From contig NZ_LMOD01000002.1 of assembly GCF_001423485.1 (NCBI RefSeq), positions 336,539-400,538 of the forward strand: a stretch of 64,000 bases of DNA, in the 5' to 3' direction. Source of the stretch: Microbacterium sp. Leaf320. GTDB lineage: Bacteria > Actinomycetota > Actinomycetes > Actinomycetales > Microbacteriaceae. A program made the translations under genes and the position numbers. Below the pieces are notes generated by a model. The model had not been told where the DNA came from. It did no database searches and saw only the letters and a program-made list of their open reading frames with translations. Shown here piece by piece: positions 52,761 through 60,049 of the stretch; within the stretch, counting starts at the first letter, position 1, and each line of letters opens with the position of its first letter.

Positions 52761-52932
52761 TCCTCCGGGTCTTCGGGGTCCGCTCGACCCTCGACGCCGG
52801 TCGCTCCTCACAGGGCGGCCGGCGTCGTCGCGTCTGCGCCCGCTACTCGCCGCGAGCGCAGGACGCAACCCGGTGCGAGCACGAAGGCGCAGCGGATAGC
52901 GTCACCTGCGGGGAGGATGACGAAGGGATGCC

Positions 52933-54072
52933 GTGACCACCATCAGTACGCGACTCCGAGCGCGCCGCTCGGGGGCCGCACTCGAGATCCGCGAAGCCGT
53001 GCATCCGGCCCGCCTCCTGCTCGTGGCGAAGACCACGCTCGCCGTGGGTCTCGCCTGGACCATCGCCCCGCACATGCCGGGCATCACCGACGAGTACCCC
53101 TACTACGCCCCGCTCGGCGCGCTCGTCAGCATGTACCCGACCCTCATGGGGTCGCTGCGTTCGGGCCTGCAGACGCTGCTCGGCCTCGCCACCGGCATCG
53201 GCCTGGCCCTCCTCGTCGTGATGACGGTCGGCCCGACATGGTGGACGATCCCCGTCGTGGTCGGGGTCGGCATGCTCATCTCCGGCACCGGATGGTTCGG
53301 CGCCGCCCGCGAGTATGTGCCCGTCGCCGCGCTGTTCGTGCTGATCATCGGCGGCCAGAACGCCGACGACTACTCGCTCGGGTACCTGGTGCAGATGGCG
53401 GTCGGCGTCACCATCGGCCTCATCGTCAACGTGGTGATCGCACCGGCCCCGCTGACGCTCGCCGCAGCCGCACGGGTCGACGCGTTCCGTGAGCAGTTGA
53501 GCACTCACCTGCACGACATCGGCTCGGCCGTAGCGGAATCCTGGCCGCCCGAGCATGAGAAATGGGCGGACGATGCGGCGTCTCTCGCCGACACGACCTC
53601 GGCTCTGCGAGAGGCTCTGGCCGATGCGGACGACAGTCGGCGCGGCAACGTCAGGGCGCGCGGTCGACGGGGCGAGACGCAGCACATCCATGCCGACCTG
53701 ACGCGCCTCGATCGGGTCGCCCACCTCATCCGCGACATCTCCGACGAGATCGCAGACACCATCTGGGACCGACCGGGCGCCCTCGCGCTCGATCCCGCAC
53801 TGCCCGAGCCGCTGTCGGCCGCGTGCCATGCCGTCGCCGACGTCATCGGCCAGGAGGAGCCGCTGACCGCCGCAGACCACCGCGCCAGGGCCGAGGCGGC
53901 GCGGGCGATCCGCCTGCTGCTCGAGACGGTCGACGTCCGCACCATCGACGTGCGCCGCTCGATGGGACCCGGTGTGCTCGCAGCCATGCATCTGCGCCGC
54001 ATCCTGATCCTCAGCGGCCACCGCGAGACCGACGAGGCGGATGGCGACCGTCCCGAGAGCGCAGGAGCGTAG
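52933..54072 (+). CDS. FUSC family membrane transporter (aromatic acid exporter type)
   Basis: A 379-residue protein. The N-terminal half has about six membrane helices with APLGALVSMYPTLMGSLRSG and LIIGGQNADDYSLGYLVQM, which are characteristic of the FUSC/DUF939 family (relatives of fusaric acid resistance and AaeB). The C-terminal half is cytosolic and helical, with long charged helices. GTG start at 52933 with GAAGGG nine bases upstream. It probably exports an organic acid or drug. It is the last plus-strand gene before a minus-strand regulator and converges on it. Confidence 0.87.
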   Translation: MTTISTRLRARRSGAALEIREAVHPARLLLVAKTTLAVGLAWTIAPHMPGITDEYPYYAPLGALVSMYPTLMGSLRSGLQTLLGLATGIGLALLVVMTVGPTWWTIPVVVGVGMLISGTGWFGAAREYVPVAALFVLIIGGQNADDYSLGYLVQMAVGVTIGLIVNVVIAPAPLTLAAAARVDAFREQLSTHLHDIGSAVAESWPPEHEKWADDAASLADTTSALREALADADDSRRGNVRARGRRGETQHIHADLTRLDRVAHLIRDISDEIADTIWDRPGALALDPALPEPLSAACHAVADVIGQEEPLTAADHRARAEAARAIRLLLETVDVRTIDVRRSMGPGVLAAMHLRRILILSGHRETDEADGDRPESAGA

Positions 54073-54076
54073 CGGT

Positions 54077-54658
54077 TCAGATCGTGTCGTCGGCGGCGAG
54101 GATGTCGACCTGCCATGAGCGCCCGGCGGGGTCGTCCTTGTCGTGGGCGTCGACCGCCTCGGTGATGACCTCCTGCACGCGCTCCATCACGGCTTCGAAC
54201 TCGGCCTCGGTGAGGCGCACCATGCGCTGCGAGAAGTGGGCATGCACCTCGGCCGCTCGACCCGAGAGATATTCGGGAGTCCAGGCGACCACGCGGTTCA
54301 GCATGTCCTGATGATCGTCGGCGACCGAACGGACCATGGCCGTGCCCAGAGCTTCGTCCGGCACCGGGTGCTCGGGCCCGCCGACATTGAACGATCCCCT
54401 GCGCGACTTCCAGACGCGGTCGCGGCGGTCGCGGGCATGCTCGGGAGCCTCCTCGATGAGGCCCGCATCGGCCAGTACCCGCAGGTGAAAGCTCGCGCTG
54501 TTGGCCGGCACGTCGAGGTCGGCGGCGACGTCGGCCGCACGCAGGTGCTCGCGACGCGAGAACAGCCGGATCATCTGACGACGCAGCGGATGCGCGTAGG
54601 CCTTGAGCATCGCCGACGTCATCCAGACCTGGTCCGCGTCGTTCTTCGCCTCCGCCAT
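54077..54658 (-). CDS. HTH-type regulator of the MFS exporter (ArsR-like)
   Basis: A 193-residue regulator. The winged helix (residues 12-75) shows MLKAYAHPLRRQMIRLFSRR, LDVPANSASFHLRVLADAGL and GLIEEAPEH, which fits the ArsR/HTH_20 group. The C-terminal half is helical with RLTEAEFEAVMERVQEVITE. Divergent from the MFS gene at 54734, with a perfect GTTGCGCAAT palindrome in the 75-base gap (54683-54706). It likely represses the MFS transporter. ATG at 54658 is the likely start. Confidence 0.88.
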   Translation of the reverse strand: MAEAKNDADQVWMTSAMLKAYAHPLRRQMIRLFSRREHLRAADVAADLDVPANSASFHLRVLADAGLIEEAPEHARDRRDRVWKSRRGSFNVGGPEHPVPDEALGTAMVRSVADDHQDMLNRVVAWTPEYLSGRAAEVHAHFSQRMVRLTEAEFEAVMERVQEVITEAVDAHDKDDPAGRSWQVDILAADDTI

Positions 54659-54682
54659 ACCGAGAGTGTATCCGCACAGGAA

Positions 54683-54719
54683 GTTGCGCAATAAGTATTG
54701 CGCAACTGTTCTTGCGCAA
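54683..54719. promoter_or_regulatory. Perfect palindromic operator between the HTH and MFS genes
   Basis: GTTGCGCAAT-AAGT-ATTGCGCAAC (54683-54706) is a perfect 10-bp inverted repeat. A third TTGCGCAA stands at 54712-54719, 15 bases before the MFS ATG. Palindrome plus an extra half-type site is the layout of a strongly autoregulated divergent promoter. The HTH protein at 54077 is the obvious binder. Confidence 0.75.
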
Positions 54720-54733
54720 TTACGGTGAGTAGC

Positions 54734-56140
54734 ATGACGACCGTGACCGAGCCCCACCGTCTGTGGCGCAACACCCGATACCTGACCTGGCTCGTGAGCG
54801 ACACGAGCAAGGGGCTGGCGGCCGCCCTGTTCGCCTTCGCGATCCCGCTGCTCGCCCTGATCGTCACGAACGACCCCGCGCAGGCCGGCATCATCGGCGG
54901 CGCGGGCATGGTCGCCCGGCTGTTGCTCACGCTCGCCGGCGGCATCCTCGCCGATCGTCACCGGCGCATCCTACTGATGCTGATCGGCTCGCTGATCGGC
55001 ATCCTGCTGGCGGGCGCCTTCACCCTGCTGGCGCTCGGCGGCGCACTGACCTTCGCCACGCTCCTCATCGCCGACGTGCTGCTGGCGGCGCGCAGCGGAC
55101 TGTTCGACGTCGCCGGCGAGAGCGCCATCAAGGAGATCGTGCCCGACGACGCCATGGGCCGCGCGCAGGCTGCGAATCAGGGGCGTGATGCTGCGATCCA
55201 GCTCGCCGGCGGCCCGCTCGGCGGCCTGCTGCTGGGCGTCGGCGGATGGCTCGTCGGAGCCGTCATGACGCTCTGCCACGCGGTCGCGGCGGTGACGGCG
55301 TGGATGCTGCAGCGCGAGGTGCGCCGCGCCGGGATCATCGACACAGGAGCGGATGCCGACGCTGCAGCCGCCCGGCGGGAAAAACGAGAGCATCCGGTCG
55401 GCGACGAGCGTGTCGCCGTGGGACTCGCCGTGGATCCGGCGGATGGTCTGGGTCTTCCCGTGGACACCGCGGCGGATGTGAGTACCCAAGGCAAGACCAG
55501 CGCATGGGCCGAACTGCGCGAGGGCTTCACGTGGCTGCTCTCGCGACCCGATCTCGGCGGCGTGCTGCTCATCATCACGGTCATCAACCTGGGCTTCAAC
55601 GCCGCGATCACGACCACGATCTACGCGCTGCAGCAGGAGGGCTATTCCGAACTGCTGATCGGTTCGCTCAGCGCGGCCGTGGGTGCCGTCATGCTCGTGG
55701 GGGCGATCGTCGCGCCGACGCTCGTTCCCCGCATCCGCGCCGGCGTGATCGCGATCAGCGGGCTCTCGGTGGTCGCCGTCGGCACGATCGTGCTCTCGAT
55801 GGTCACCGAACCGTGGGCGATCGTGGTCGTTCTGGGAGCCTCGGTGCTGCTGCTTCCGGCCCTCAACGCGGGGATGATGGGCTACTTCATGGTCGCGACG
55901 CCGACGCAGCTGCTCGGCAGGGCGAACAGCGCGGCCGGCGTGCTGGGCATGGGCGCGCTGCCGCTCGCTCCGCTGATCGCCGGCTTCGGACTCACCTGGA
56001 TCGGCCGCGAATGGACGATCCTCGTCTGCGCGGCGCTCTGCGCCATCGCGGTCGCGCTCGCCCTGGGCAACCGTGCATTGCGCGCGTTGCCGATCGAGTC
56101 CCGCTGGGCCGAGCACGCGAAGCAGTACGAGAACGCCTGA
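54734..56140 (+). CDS. MFS exporter
   Basis: A 468-residue transporter with 12 membrane helices of the MFS drug-exporter type. A central cytosolic loop holds an Asp/Ala-rich stretch. MFS motifs include GILADRHRRILLMLIGSLIG (motif A-like) near residue 75 and PTLVPRIRAGV. The central loop has a long segment ADADAAAARREKREHPVGDERVA around residues 210-235. It probably exports drugs or siderophores. ATG at 54734 follows the TTGCGCAA site by 14 bases. Co-controlled with the divergent regulator. Confidence 0.9.
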   Translation: MTTVTEPHRLWRNTRYLTWLVSDTSKGLAAALFAFAIPLLALIVTNDPAQAGIIGGAGMVARLLLTLAGGILADRHRRILLMLIGSLIGILLAGAFTLLALGGALTFATLLIADVLLAARSGLFDVAGESAIKEIVPDDAMGRAQAANQGRDAAIQLAGGPLGGLLLGVGGWLVGAVMTLCHAVAAVTAWMLQREVRRAGIIDTGADADAAAARREKREHPVGDERVAVGLAVDPADGLGLPVDTAADVSTQGKTSAWAELREGFTWLLSRPDLGGVLLIITVINLGFNAAITTTIYALQQEGYSELLIGSLSAAVGAVMLVGAIVAPTLVPRIRAGVIAISGLSVVAVGTIVLSMVTEPWAIVVVLGASVLLLPALNAGMMGYFMVATPTQLLGRANSAAGVLGMGALPLAPLIAGFGLTWIGREWTILVCAALCAIAVALALGNRALRALPIESRWAEHAKQYENA

Positions 56141-56208
56141 GCCCCACTCCCGTCGATGTCCTGGTCTCCGCCCGGGGGCTGGCCGCAGACGCCGGATGCC
56201 CGAGGCCG

Positions 56209-57000
56209 TCAGAGCATCCCGGTGAGCACGCCCCCATCGGCGCGGAGCGCCGCGCCGTTCGTCGCCGACGACAGCGGGCTCGACAGATACGCGACCAGGC
56301 TCGCGATCTCCGTCGGATCGATGAATCGCTCCAGCAGGGTCGTGTGGTTCCGGCCGATGATCGCATCCTTCATCGCCTCCGCGGGGAGGGATTGGGCCTC
56401 GGCCACGGCTGCGACCGACGCGGCCACTCCATCCGAGTAGGTGGGACCGCCGAGCACGGTGTTGACCGTGACTGCGGTGCCTCGGGTGAGTTTCGCCAGC
56501 CCGTTCCCCAGCGCGATCATCGCCGCTTTCGTCATGCCGTAATGCACCATGTCGGCCGGTACGTTAACCCCGGATTCGCTGCTGATGAAGATGATGCGCC
56601 CCGAACCCCGCGCGAGCATTCCGCCGAGCACCGCCCGCGACAGTCGCACGCCGCTCATGACGTTGACATCGAAGTACCGCGCCCAGTCCTCGTCGCTGAT
56701 CGACGCGAAGTCGGCGAGACCGAAGAGCCCGACATTGTTCACGAGGATGTCCACATCACCCAGTGCGTCCGTGAGCCGCGCCACCTCGCCGGCATCCGAG
56801 AAGTCGGCCGCGAGTCCCGACACCCGGGCCCCCGGCTGCTCGCCGCGCAGGCGCTCGACCGCCGCGTCGACGCGTTCTGCGGTGCGCCCGTTGAGCGTCA
56901 CCTCCGCACCCTCTGCGGCGAGCTGGGCCGCGATGGCGTATCCGATGCCCTGGGTAGAGCCGCTGACGAACGCCCTCTCGTCATGCAGTCGCAGATCCAT
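56209..57000 (-). CDS. Short-chain dehydrogenase/reductase next to MarR
   Basis: A 263-residue SDR. NAD-binding VSGSTQGIGYAIA (residues 12-24), NNVGLFG, IFISSESG and the YxxxK in MVHYGMTKAAMIALGNGL define it. It belongs to the classical SDR group with PTYSDGVA loops. GAGGAG precedes the ATG at 57000. It is divergent from the MarR gene and shares two operator palindromes (57036-57083). So it is probably a detoxifying reductase under control of MarR. Substrate unknown. Confidence 0.9.
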   Translation of the reverse strand: MDLRLHDERAFVSGSTQGIGYAIAAQLAAEGAEVTLNGRTAERVDAAVERLRGEQPGARVSGLAADFSDAGEVARLTDALGDVDILVNNVGLFGLADFASISDEDWARYFDVNVMSGVRLSRAVLGGMLARGSGRIIFISSESGVNVPADMVHYGMTKAAMIALGNGLAKLTRGTAVTVNTVLGGPTYSDGVAASVAAVAEAQSLPAEAMKDAIIGRNHTTLLERFIDPTEIASLVAYLSSPLSSATNGAALRADGGVLTGML

Positions 57001-57035
57001 GACTACTCCTCCTCGCGCCGCCGAGCGACGCATTG

Positions 57036-57126
57036 ACTTGCCTGAGCAAGTAACTCTATGTGGATTGACTTGCCTGAGCAAGTGACGACCGAGCAGATGA
57101 AGTAGTGTCATGACATGCCTGAGCAA
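57036..57126. promoter_or_regulatory. Three copies of the MarR-type operator core
   Basis: ACTTGC-CTGA-GCAAGT occurs at 57036-57051 and 57068-57083, each preceded by TTGACTTG, with centres 32 bases apart. A third copy, ATGCCTGAGCAA (57115-57126), is formed by the first bases of the marR gene itself and keeps 11 of 12 core bases. The two full copies are in the divergent gap of the SDR and MarR genes. Confidence 0.75.
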
Positions 57127-57615
57127 TCGATCGACGATCCACTGAGCGCGGACGAACTGGAGATCTGGGCGACCGTCGCCACGTTGATCGAGCGCCTCCC
57201 GACCGCTCTCGACGCCCAGCTGCAACGAGACAGCGGGCTCACCCATTTCGAACACGGCATCCTGTTCGCCCTCGACTCCGCGCCCGATCGATCACTGCGC
57301 CTCAGCGTGCTCGCGAGCTACGCCAGCTGCACCCTCTCGCGGCTCTCCCGCGCTGTCTCTCGCCTGGAGGCGAAAGGATGGGTCCGCCGCGAGACCGACT
57401 CCGCCGACGGCCGGTTCACGCTCGGCATCCTCACGCCGAGCGGGCACGACAAGGTCGTCGAATCCACTCCCGCGCATCACGCGCTGGTGAGGCGGGTGAT
57501 CTTCGACAGCCTGACGGTCGCGCAGACGCGCCAGCTCGGCGCGATCAGTCAGAGGATCTCCACCGCGATCGGACCGGACGAGGCGTGGAAGCCGCCAGCC
57601 CTCGAGCGCCCATGA
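57115..57615 (+). CDS. MarR family regulator
   Basis: A 166-residue MarR-type protein. Helices 1-2 (ELEIWATVATLIERLPTALD) and the winged helix (residues 60-110: SVLASYASCTLSRLSRAVSRLEAKGWVRRETD, quoted in part) with the wing DSADGRFTLGIL and a helical end. It probably senses a phenolic or lipophilic compound and represses itself and the divergent SDR by binding the ACTTGC-CTGA-GCAAGT sites. The coding sequence starts with a degenerate copy of that site. ATG at 57115. No strong ribosome site. Confidence 0.92.
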   Translation: MPEQSIDDPLSADELEIWATVATLIERLPTALDAQLQRDSGLTHFEHGILFALDSAPDRSLRLSVLASYASCTLSRLSRAVSRLEAKGWVRRETDSADGRFTLGILTPSGHDKVVESTPAHHALVRRVIFDSLTVAQTRQLGAISQRISTAIGPDEAWKPPALERP

Positions 57616-57620
57616 GGCAT

Positions 57621-57676
57621 GTCGGATGCCGGTGATGCTGTCGGATGTCGGTGATGCTGTCGGATGTCGGTGTCGA
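57621..57676. repeat. 19-bp tandem repeat
   Basis: GTCGGATGCCGGTGATGCT (57621-57639) is followed by a copy with one change (57640-57658) and a partial third copy up to about 57676. It lies between the MarR and GyrI-like genes and contains no ribosome site or clear promoter. Length of unit, about 2.7 copies. Confidence 0.7.
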
Positions 57677-57722
57677 TGCGTAGGATCGGCCGCACCGAAC
57701 ATCCCTACCTGAGGAGACGACG

Positions 57723-58181
57723 ATGTCAGCCCTGGAGATCAGCGAGAAGCCTCTTCCCTATGTCCGACTTGCGACACTGACCGAGAAGGTCGGCACGCAG
57801 CCCGAGGTCGCCGCGGTCGTCGGGCCGCTGTTCGACCGCGTGGCCGATGCGCTTCTGGCATCAGGTGCGAACCCGGGCCTGCCGATCGCCGAGTACGACA
57901 TGGACCGGCACGGCGTGCGCATCACCGTCGGCTTCACCTACGACGGGCCCGCCATCGACGGCCTCGTGATCATCGAGCTGCCCGCCGTCGAGTCGGCGTT
58001 CACCGCCACCCACCATGGATCCATGGCGACGATCGACGAGAGCTGGGGCGCAGTGAACACCGCGATCACCGAGCGGGGCGCCACGGCCGTGGGGCCGTGC
58101 CGCGAGGTCTACCTGCAGTCGGAGTCCGAAGACCAGGCCGACTGGATCACCGAGCTGCAGCAACCGGTCGCAGCGAGCTGA
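57723..58181 (+). CDS. GyrI-like small-molecule-binding protein
   Basis: A 152-residue protein of the GyrI-like fold (SOUL/GyrI group). Segments are VGPLFDRVADALLA, PIAEYDMDRHGVRITVGFTY and a C-terminal HGSMATIDESWGAVNTAITERG with GPCREVYLQSE. Such domains bind drugs or metabolites and appear alone or fused to regulators. ATG at 57723 with GAGGAGACG upstream (spacing about 5). It may act with the preceding MarR gene, but a tandem repeat separates them. Cytosolic. No other function is readable. Confidence 0.87.
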   Translation: MSALEISEKPLPYVRLATLTEKVGTQPEVAAVVGPLFDRVADALLASGANPGLPIAEYDMDRHGVRITVGFTYDGPAIDGLVIIELPAVESAFTATHHGSMATIDESWGAVNTAITERGATAVGPCREVYLQSESEDQADWITELQQPVAAS

Positions 58182-58280
58182 GCAGCCGTCTCTATCAGGC
58201 GAGCAGCCGTCGCAGCGAGACGTGCGGCCGCCTCTATGAGGGGAACGTCTCGAGCGGCCGAGGCGTCGACCGACTGACGG

Positions 58281-58499
58281 TCAGAGTGCGCCGGTGAGTG
58301 CCGCGACGCCGACCAGCACCGAGACCAGTGCGAGCACCAGGGCGATCGCGATCAGCACAGCGTGCACCTTGAGGAAGGTCGTGGCCTTGCCGTCGGCATC
58401 CCGAGCCCGCGGGTCGGTCGCGACGCGCTTGTAGAAGCGGGGCCACACCAGCACGTTGAAAGCGGCGTTGAGGAACAGGACGACAGCGAGGGCGATCAC
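58281..58499 (-). CDS. SCO4848-type small membrane protein
   Basis: A 72-residue protein with two membrane helices: ALAVVLFLNAAFNVLVWPRF and KVHAVLIAIALVLALVSVLV. Between them lies a charged loop (KRVATDPRARDADGKATTF). This is the pattern of the SCO4848 family of actinobacteria. GTG at 58499 with GGAGG four bases upstream. Single gene, convergent with the GyrI-like gene. Function unknown. Confidence 0.85.
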   Translation of the reverse strand: MIALAVVLFLNAAFNVLVWPRFYKRVATDPRARDADGKATTFLKVHAVLIAIALVLALVSVLVGVAALTGAL

Positions 58500-58748
58500 C
58501 CCTCCACGCTAACGCCCGCGGCACGAATCCCCGGCCACCCCGTCACCCGGTATCCGTCTCCCGGTATCCGTCTCCCGCCGTCTCCCGCCGTCTCCCGCCG
58601 TCTCTCATCCACCGTTTGCAGGACCACCGCACGCCTGCAGGACTAGACCGCAGCCCTGTTCCCGCAGACGCTCATCGGTCCTGCAGACGGCACCTGAGAT
58701 GACCCTCGGACTCAATCCCACCGATATTCCGGAAAACCGACCGAGTCC
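58500..58748. repeat. Tandem repeats and inverted repeat before the sigma factor
   Basis: CCGGTATCCGTCTC occurs twice (58547-58574), followed by CCGCCGTCTC three times (58575-58604). Then CCGTTTGCAGGACC (58612-58625) pairs with GGTCCTGCAGACGG (58677-58690) at 13 of 14 positions, with a 51-base loop. No gene is apparent. The region separates the SCO4848 gene from the sigma factor operon. Confidence 0.65.
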
Positions 58749-58802
58749 ATGTATCACCGAACCCTTGCCGTGCTCCTTACTGGTGTGATCACAATGGGAC
58801 TC

Positions 58803-59429
58803 ATGATCGACGGCGCACCCGACGGCGCCGCCCTCGATCCTGCACCGGACGACGGCGCGGCACGCTGGAGGCGAGCCGCCGACTTCTTCGACGCATGGCG
58901 GGACGGCGACAGCCGCGCGATGGACGACCTCGTGCGGCTGATGACGCCTGTGCTCTGGCATGTGGTGCGCGCCTACGGCCTCGAGCGGACGCTCGCCGAA
59001 GATGTGATCCAGACGACCTGGTTGCAGCTGGTGCGCGGACACCGATCGATCGCCGATCCGAAGGCGGTCTCGGCCTGGCTGACGACCACCGCCCGCCGCG
59101 AGGCCTGGCGTGCGGGCAAGGCTCATAACCGACTCGACACGACAGAGGCCGATGCTCTCGACGCCCTGCTGCCCGAGCAGGCCTCCGCCGAAGAGCGTGC
59201 CGCGACCGGCGACGAGAACCGCCGGCTCTGGTCTGCCGTGCAGCGTCTCGCCGAGAGATGTCAGCGTCTGTTGCGCGTGATCGCGTTCGAGGAACGCCCG
59301 GATTACGCGCGGCTCGCCGCCGACCTCGGGATGGCCGTGGGCAGCATCGGGCCGACGAGACAGCGTTGCCTGGCGAAGCTGCGAGACCTGCTCGATGCCC
59401 CGACACCGCAGACGGGAGGCACCTCATGA
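58803..59429 (+). CDS. ECF-like sigma factor
   Basis: About 208 residues. Region 2 is near residues 30-80 (FFDAWRDGDSRAMDDLVRLM and AEDVIQTTWLQLVRGH), with the core polymerase contact in AEDVIQTTWLQ. Region 4 is near residues 150-190 (LAADLGMAVGSIGPTRQRCL). It belongs to the small sigma factors of actinobacteria that come with an adjacent peptidase gene. Candidate starts are ATG 58749, 58794 and 58803; the last is chosen because the earlier residues look non-coding. Its stop overlaps the next gene as ATGA, so they are coupled. Confidence 0.85.
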   Translation: MIDGAPDGAALDPAPDDGAARWRRAADFFDAWRDGDSRAMDDLVRLMTPVLWHVVRAYGLERTLAEDVIQTTWLQLVRGHRSIADPKAVSAWLTTTARREAWRAGKAHNRLDTTEADALDALLPEQASAEERAATGDENRRLWSAVQRLAERCQRLLRVIAFEERPDYARLAADLGMAVGSIGPTRQRCLAKLRDLLDAPTPQTGGTS

Positions 59430-59908
59430 GCGAGAACGACGGCAACAACGGCGGCGACAACCATGAGGATGCCGAGCTCTTCGCGCACCTCCGGTCGCTG
59501 TGGCGCGACGTCGATCCGATGCCCGCAGCGCTGATCGATCGCATGATCGCGGCCGTCGCGACCGAGGGTCTGTCGGCGGAGTACGCGCTGCTGACCCTGG
59601 TCGAGCAGCCGCTCGGCGCGGTGCGTGGAGACGCGGACGCGCTGACCCTGCAGTTCAGCGACGGCACGACGAGCATCCTCCTGCACGTCACGGGTACCGC
59701 GAGCGGCGCGCATCGCATCGACGGCTGGGTGGACACGGCGGCAGGCCTGATCGAGCTCGCCCAGGGCGAGCGGACCCGCACCACGACCGCGAGCGACACG
59801 GGCCGCTTCGTGTTCGACGATGTACCAGACGGGCTGACGCTCGTGCGCCTCACGACGGCGGTCGGCGACGAGCAGCGCATCCTGTCGACCCCGCAGTTCG
59901 AGTTGTGA
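59426..59908 (+). CDS. Small adaptor or anti-sigma-like protein with beta domain
   Basis: A 160-residue protein without membrane helix. The N-terminal 50 residues (AELFAHLRSLWRDVDPMPAALIDRMIAAV) resemble the helical start seen in sigma-associated proteins. The second half (TGRFVFDDVPDGLTLVRLT) is a carboxypeptidase regulatory-like beta domain. ATGA overlap with the sigma factor suggests it controls or connects to it. No zinc motif (HxxxCxxC) is present, so it is not a classical ZAS anti-sigma. Role inferred from position only. Confidence 0.7.
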   Translation: MSENDGNNGGDNHEDAELFAHLRSLWRDVDPMPAALIDRMIAAVATEGLSAEYALLTLVEQPLGAVRGDADALTLQFSDGTTSILLHVTGTASGAHRIDGWVDTAAGLIELAQGERTRTTTASDTGRFVFDDVPDGLTLVRLTTAVGDEQRILSTPQFEL

Positions 59909-60049
59909 TCGACCGCGGGGCGACCCGCTCACACCGCGGGGCGACCCGCTCACACCGCAGGGCCAGTCCCGCACCTCGCAGGATTCCCCGCATAGATCGC
60001 GGGCCCGCCCGCACAGGACGCGGGTCCGCCCGCGAGGAGAGGACCGACG
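59909..60049. repeat. 21-bp tandem repeat before the peptidase gene
   Basis: ACCGCGGGGCGACCCGCTCA plus C occurs twice (59912-59953) and a partial third copy follows. CGCGGGCCCGCCCGC and CGCGGGTCCGCCCGC are two further related words near 59998 and 60018. The stretch ends with GAGGAGAGGACCGACG before the peptidase ATG. Direct repeats here may bind a regulator or be slippage. Confidence 0.6.

Noticed and set aside
58547..58604. Possible CRISPR array from repeated CCGTCTC words
   Set aside because: Units are adjacent without spacers and very short; simple tandem repeats.
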